This document shows, piece by piece, positions 5,873 to 8,345 of a stretch of DNA of 8,345 bases. The stretch is from Sulfurovum sp. GTDB lineage: Bacteria; Campylobacterota; Campylobacteria; Campylobacterales; Sulfurovaceae. The stretch spans positions 1 to 8,345 of the forward strand of contig JALSSQ010000272.1 of NCBI GenBank assembly GCA_026984165.1, in the 5' to 3' direction. Each line of letters begins with the position of its first letter. The stretch's first letter is position 1. Made by a program: the position numbers and the translations under genes. Under the pieces are notes generated by a model. The model saw only the letters and a program-made list of their open reading frames with translations, was not told the origin of the DNA and searched no databases.

Positions 5873-5887
5873 GGAAAATAATTATCA
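5873..5887 (-). promoter_or_regulatory. Candidate Fur box upstream of the ferritin-like gene
   Basis: On the minus strand the 15 bases TGATAATTATTTTCC match the Fur 7-1-7 consensus TGATAAT-n-ATTATCA at 12 of 14 positions, the left half being perfect. The site overlaps the expected -35 position of the ferritin-like promoter, so binding should affect initiation. AT-rich DNA makes chance matches easier, so this is a candidate only. Confidence 0.5.
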
Positions 5888-5924
5888 TTTATTTCATCTG
5901 CTTGATAAGTACTGGAAATATATA

Positions 5925-5947
5925 TATGCAGACATCTTGTCTGCATA
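5925..5947 (-). terminator. Hairpin after dnaJ, probable terminator
   Basis: A perfect 10-bp inverted repeat TATGCAGACA/TGTCTGCATA with a 3-nt loop lies 28 nt past the dnaJ stop. On the minus strand it is followed by TATATATTT, AU-rich but without a clean U run. It separates dnaJ from the ferritin-like promoter. Confidence 0.6.
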
Positions 5948-5974
5948 AAGAAGTATATAGAGGTTAAAATAGAT

Positions 5975-7114
5975 TTAGTTTTTAAACCAGGATTTGACTC
6001 TGTCAAAGGCAGAATCAAAAGTAGATTTATGTGGTCTGCTCTCCACACCATAACTCTCTTGAAGTTTTTCGAGCAGTTCTTTTTGAGCTTCGTTTATTTT
6101 TTTAGGAAGTACCAGTTTTATTTGTGCAATAAGTCGTCCTTTACGTCCACTATGCACATCTGCTACCCCTTCACCATCAAAGACAAACTGCTCTTTGTCT
6201 TTTGTACTTTGTTTGAGTTCTAGCTCTAATTCACCATCAAGTGCAGGAATGGAGATAGTTTCGCCCAATATGGCTTGCGTGAAAAACACAGGTACTTCTA
6301 TGTAAATGTCATTGCCGTTACGTATAAAGTTTTCATCTTCCTCTACGATGAAAGTCATATAGAGGTCTCCACGACGTCCATGTCTGTCTTCATTTCCATA
6401 CCCTTGTGCTCTGAGGCGATTGCCTGAGTCCACACCTGCGGGAATGTTTACAGTGACAGTATCTTCTTTTTCATGGTATCCTTTGCCTCTACAGCTTCCA
6501 CAGGCTTCTTTGACGCTTTGTCCCTGTCCTTGACATTTGGGGCAGGTTTGTGCAAACTGCATAGGGCCTTGACGCATAAGTACCTGCCCTTGTCCGCCAC
6601 AGTAGTCACATGTTTGCATCTTGCCATCTTTGGCACCTGTACCTTTACAATCATTACAAGATGTTTTATATGTGATGTCTATCTTTTTTTCACAACCAAA
6701 GATCGCCTCATGGAACGCTAATTGGAGTTCTACTTCAAAGTCAAGTGCATATTTTTGGCTAGGATCACGGCGTGATTGTCTGCCAAACCCTCTTCCGCCA
6801 AAACTGCTTCCTCCAAACATGGAGTTAAAGATATCCATGATGTCATCCATACTGGAAGCGCCGAAGCCACCGCCCATACCGCCTTGACCTTCAAGTCCAG
6901 CCTTACCGTAACGGTCATAGATAGAGCGTTTTTCATCATCGGAGAGAACTTGATAGGCTTCATTGATCAGTTTAAACTTTTCTTCAGCCTCTTTGTCATC
7001 AGGATTTCTGTCAGGATGGTATTTCATCGCCAGTTTTCGATACGACTTTTTAAGCTGGGCACCTGAACAGTCTTTACTTACTTCGAGTACTTCATAATAG
7101 TCTAATTCTGTCAT
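5975..7114 (-). CDS. dnaJ: Chaperone protein DnaJ (Hsp40)
   Basis: A 379-residue, complete type I DnaJ, the co-chaperone that delivers unfolded proteins to DnaK and stimulates its ATPase. Domains in order: J domain about residues 3-70 with HPD at 33-35 and the QVLSDDEKR/YDRYG end; Gly/Phe-rich region about 73-115 with a Met-Asp-Asp-Ile-Met-Asp-Ile-Phe segment at 89-96; a zinc-binding region with four C-x-x-C-x-G-x-G repeats beginning at C153, C169, C191 and C205; then the two C-terminal substrate-binding beta domains (VNIPAGVDSGNRLRAQGYG; GDLYMTFIVEED) and the dimerisation tail. GGAG lies a few bases upstream of the start (about 7121-7124) as ribosome binding site. It is divergent from the Dabb gene and not joined to dnaK or grpE in this window. 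No CIRCE or HAIR operator was seen upstream. Confidence 0.97.
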   Translation of the reverse strand: MTELDYYEVLEVSKDCSGAQLKKSYRKLAMKYHPDRNPDDKEAEEKFKLINEAYQVLSDDEKRSIYDRYGKAGLEGQGGMGGGFGASSMDDIMDIFNSMFGGSSFGGRGFGRQSRRDPSQKYALDFEVELQLAFHEAIFGCEKKIDITYKTSCNDCKGTGAKDGKMQTCDYCGGQGQVLMRQGPMQFAQTCPKCQGQGQSVKEACGSCRGKGYHEKEDTVTVNIPAGVDSGNRLRAQGYGNEDRHGRRGDLYMTFIVEEDENFIRNGNDIYIEVPVFFTQAILGETISIPALDGELELELKQSTKDKEQFVFDGEGVADVHSGRKGRLIAQIKLVLPKKINEAQKELLEKLQESYGVESRPHKSTFDSAFDRVKSWFKN

Positions 7115-7148
7115 TTTTTCTCCATTTTAGTGGGAATAATTTTCGCGA

Positions 7149-7159
7149 ATTCTATCATA
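7149..7159 (-). promoter_or_regulatory. Possible -10 elements for dnaJ
   Basis: On the minus strand two overlapping candidates, TATGAT (7154-7159) and TAGAAT (7149-7154), lie about 35-45 nt before the dnaJ start codon. Neither has a clear -35. The dnaJ and Dabb promoters must share this 84-bp divergent interval. Confidence 0.35.
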
Positions 7160-7160
7160 A

Positions 7161-7172
7161 TTTTGCTATAAT
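7161..7172 (+). promoter_or_regulatory. Promoter of the Dabb-recR unit
   Basis: TTTTGC directly followed by TATAAT (7167-7172) is the typical extended -10 of this phylum. Transcription would start near 7179, about 20 nt before the start codon. Confidence 0.75.
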
Positions 7173-7198
7173 GCTCCAAAGATTAAAAAGGTAGATAG

Positions 7199-7492
7199 AT
7201 GCTCGTACATATTGTGATGTTTAAGTTTAAAGAAGAAAATAAAAAAGCCAATATTATTCAAGCCAAACAGATGCTTGAAAACCTCATGGGTGCAGTGCCA
7301 AGTTTACGAAGTATAGATGTAGGAGTAAACTGCATTGAAGCCGATAGAGCAATGGATTTGAGTCTTATTGCAGTCTTTGAAGGCAAAGAAGGATTAGAAG
7401 CTTATGATACACATCCAGAGCACCAGAAAGTAGTGACATTTATCAAGTCTGTAGTTGAGTATAGTAAAGCAGTGGATTACAATAAAATGTAG
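7199..7492 (+). CDS. Dabb (stress-responsive A/B barrel) family protein
   Basis: A 97-residue protein of the Dabb family, small dimeric alpha+beta barrels. Visible family pattern: the first strand MLVHIVMFKFK, a helix about residues 18-31 (ending LMGAVPSLRSI), the strand VGVN, the central strand LSLIAVFEG, then LEAYDTHPEHQKVVTFI, in which the His-Pro-x-His motif (residues 72-75) is characteristic, and the end SKAVDY. In plants relatives respond to salt stress; in bacteria most members have no known role, so no reaction is assigned. AAGG at 7188-7191 lies 7 nt before the ATG. It has its own extended -10 promoter and is followed by recR after 41 nt with no T-run terminator, so the two are probably co-transcribed. 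Confidence 0.9.
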   Translation: MLVHIVMFKFKEENKKANIIQAKQMLENLMGAVPSLRSIDVGVNCIEADRAMDLSLIAVFEGKEGLEAYDTHPEHQKVVTFIKSVVEYSKAVDYNKM

Positions 7493-7517
7493 GGTGGGCA
7501 GGAATGCCTACCCTGCA
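7488..7517 (+). repeat. Strong intercistronic hairpin between the Dabb gene and recR
   Basis: TGTAGGGTGGGCA pairs with TGCCTACCCTGCA over 13 bp (two G-U pairs in RNA) around the loop GGAA, a GNRA-type tetraloop. It includes the Dabb stop codon and ends 16 nt before the recR start. No T run follows, so it does not look like a simple terminator. It is clearly more GC-rich than its surroundings. Confidence 0.7.
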
Positions 7518-7533
7518 AACAAGAAAGTGATAT

Positions 7534-8103
7534 ATGAAAAACTATAAAATAGAAGCGTTTGAAAACCTGGTCGAAGCTTTCCAAGCATTACCTTCTGTAG
7601 GTAAAAAATCAGCCATTCGCATGGCATATCATGCTGTCATGGAAGATGGTTTTGCTGCTATGAAGTTGGCACATGCTTTGGAAACGGGGATTAACACGAT
7701 TCAAAAATGTTCAAAATGTCACAATATGAGTGAAGATGAACTTTGTACTATCTGTTCTGATCCTTACAGAGACGCTAGCAAACTGTGTATCGTACAGTCT
7801 GCTAAAGATATCTTAACCATAGAAGAGAGTGGACAGTTTAAAGGAGTATATTATGTTGTTTCTGAAATTCGTGATATGGATGAAGCACATCTTTTTTATG
7901 CTGTAGAGGGTGTAGATGAGATTATTTTTGCTTTTCCGCCAAGCATTGCTACAGACACGATGATACTTTATATTGAAGATAAATTGCAAGGTTTAGAGAT
8001 ACAATTTACTAAAATTGCCCAAGGTGTACCCACAGGTGTAGAATTAGAAAATATAGATATAATGTCACTCTCACGCGCACTAGAGGCAAGAGTGAAAATA
8101 TAA
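7534..8103 (+). CDS. recR: Recombination protein RecR
   Basis: A 189-residue RecR, the ring-forming partner of RecO (and RecF) that loads RecA at single-strand gaps. Domains in order: helix-hairpin-helix about residues 9-30 (LPSVGKKSAIRMAYH), zinc finger C59/C62/C71/C74, Toprim domain about 84-165 beginning LCIVQSAKDILTIEESGQFKG, and the C-terminal PTGVELENIDIMSLSRALEAR segment with the Walker-B-like region. It is about ten residues shorter than usual, because the loop that in most RecR proteins reads LDGIGP is replaced by a short EIRDMDEAHL segment. The common Val-Glu at the start of the Toprim domain is Val-Gln (Q88). The ribosome binding site is weak (AAAGTGA before ATATG). It follows the Dabb gene and hairpin and is 10 nt before the next gene. 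Confidence 0.95.
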   Translation: MKNYKIEAFENLVEAFQALPSVGKKSAIRMAYHAVMEDGFAAMKLAHALETGINTIQKCSKCHNMSEDELCTICSDPYRDASKLCIVQSAKDILTIEESGQFKGVYYVVSEIRDMDEAHLFYAVEGVDEIIFAFPPSIATDTMILYIEDKLQGLEIQFTKIAQGVPTGVELENIDIMSLSRALEARVKI

Positions 8104-8113
8104 TGATGATAAA

Positions 8114-8345
8114 ATGAAAAAAATGAAAAAAATAATTTTATATAGTTTATGTACAGTTTCTTTGTTGATGGCAAACTCTTTTGCAGAGATTGGGTTGGGC
8201 TACTCAAAAGGAAATAATTCAGATAATTTTGTTACCCTGCATGGTGAATTAAAGGTGTTGGGTAATTTAGGTGGACGATTGGAATATACCAAAAATATTT
8301 CTGAAAACCCACAGTTTTCGACTGAAGATATTAGTCGCTATGGGT
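8114..8345 (+). CDS. Exported protein, probably outer-membrane beta-barrel, N-terminal fragment (3' end outside window)
   Basis: The first 77 codons of a gene cut by the window edge. Residues 1-24 form a typical Sec signal peptide: MKKMKK, a hydrophobic core IILYSLCTVSLLMA, and cleavage probably after NSFA. The mature part starts EIGLGYSKGNN and continues with alternating polar/hydrophobic strands (FVTLHGELKV, LGGRLEYTKNI), as in small outer-membrane beta-barrels. It faintly recalls the YfaZ family, but the fragment is too short to name. The start may be ATG 8114 or 8123 (both in frame, neither with a good ribosome binding site); the gene begins 10 nt after recR, so coupling is possible. Confidence 0.7.
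   Translation, partial: MKKMKKIILYSLCTVSLLMANSFAEIGLGYSKGNNSDNFVTLHGELKVLGNLGGRLEYTKNISENPQFSTEDISRYG

Noticed and set aside
6448..6721. Small open frames on both strands within dnaJ
   Set aside because: They are alternative-frame shadows of the zinc-finger region and have no ribosome binding site or conserved features.
7670..7685. Sigma-54-like TGGCAC sequence inside recR
   Set aside because: The second half reads TTGG and not TTGC, and it lies in coding sequence.
8103..8117. Four-codon ORF ATG-ATG-ATA-AAA-TGA after recR
   Set aside because: Its ATG overlaps the recR stop and it could only be a coupling leader; too short to support as a gene.

Overview
The window looks like a piece of a Campylobacterota (Epsilonproteobacteria) chromosome, most likely a marine sulfur oxidiser of the Sulfurovum/Sulfurimonas type. 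The reasons are: low-GC coding with ordinary housekeeping genes; promoters dominated by a T/TG-rich extended -10 (TGC + TATAAT) with little or no -35; an atpE gene standing alone, away from the other ATP synthase genes, whose product begins with a signal-peptide-like segment; and a DUF5718-type protein, which I associate with this group. The genus is an inference and was not tested by a search. I see no mobile element, CRISPR array or phage gene.

Left part (2-3251, + strand): a tightly packed gene string. It runs from the C-terminal end of the outer-membrane LPS translocon lptD, to a very small free-standing J-domain protein, to a phosphoribosyltransferase-fold protein, to pnp (polynucleotide phosphorylase). 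Each gene overlaps the next (1, 23 and 8 nt), so translation is probably coupled. No promoter or terminator is visible inside the string.

Middle part (3252-4497): short, highly expressed units. A clear -10 element and a leader of about 130 nt with pairing potential precede atpE (F0 subunit c, proton type by its residues), which ends in a strong hairpin terminator. Then come tRNA-Leu(GAG) with an encoded CCA end, an AT-rich spacer, a very good sigma-70 promoter, a DNA-binding HU protein, and a hairpin likely to be its terminator. The 360 bases between atpE and the HU gene hold only the terminator, the tRNA and the promoter.

Right-middle part (4498-7114): a DUF5718-type gene on + whose whole sequence can be laid over the fumarylacetoacetate hydrolase (FAH) fold, converging with an 8-nt overlap on a minus-strand Dps-like/bacterioferritin-like diiron protein. 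The ferritin promoter region carries a 12/14 match to a Fur box. Upstream of it on the minus strand is a full-length dnaJ, separated from it by a perfect hairpin.

Right end (7115-8345, + strand): divergent from dnaJ, a Dabb (stress-responsive A/B barrel) protein, then recR, then the start of an exported, probably outer-membrane beta-barrel protein cut by the window edge. A 13-bp hairpin with a GNRA-type loop straddles the Dabb stop codon just before recR.

Most of the content is conserved housekeeping. I do not see a new defence or mobile system. The most interesting items are the FAH-like reading of the DUF5718 protein, the overlapping lptD/J/PRT/pnp string, the Fur-box plus 5' hairpin on the ferritin gene, the atpE leader and the Dabb-recR hairpin.
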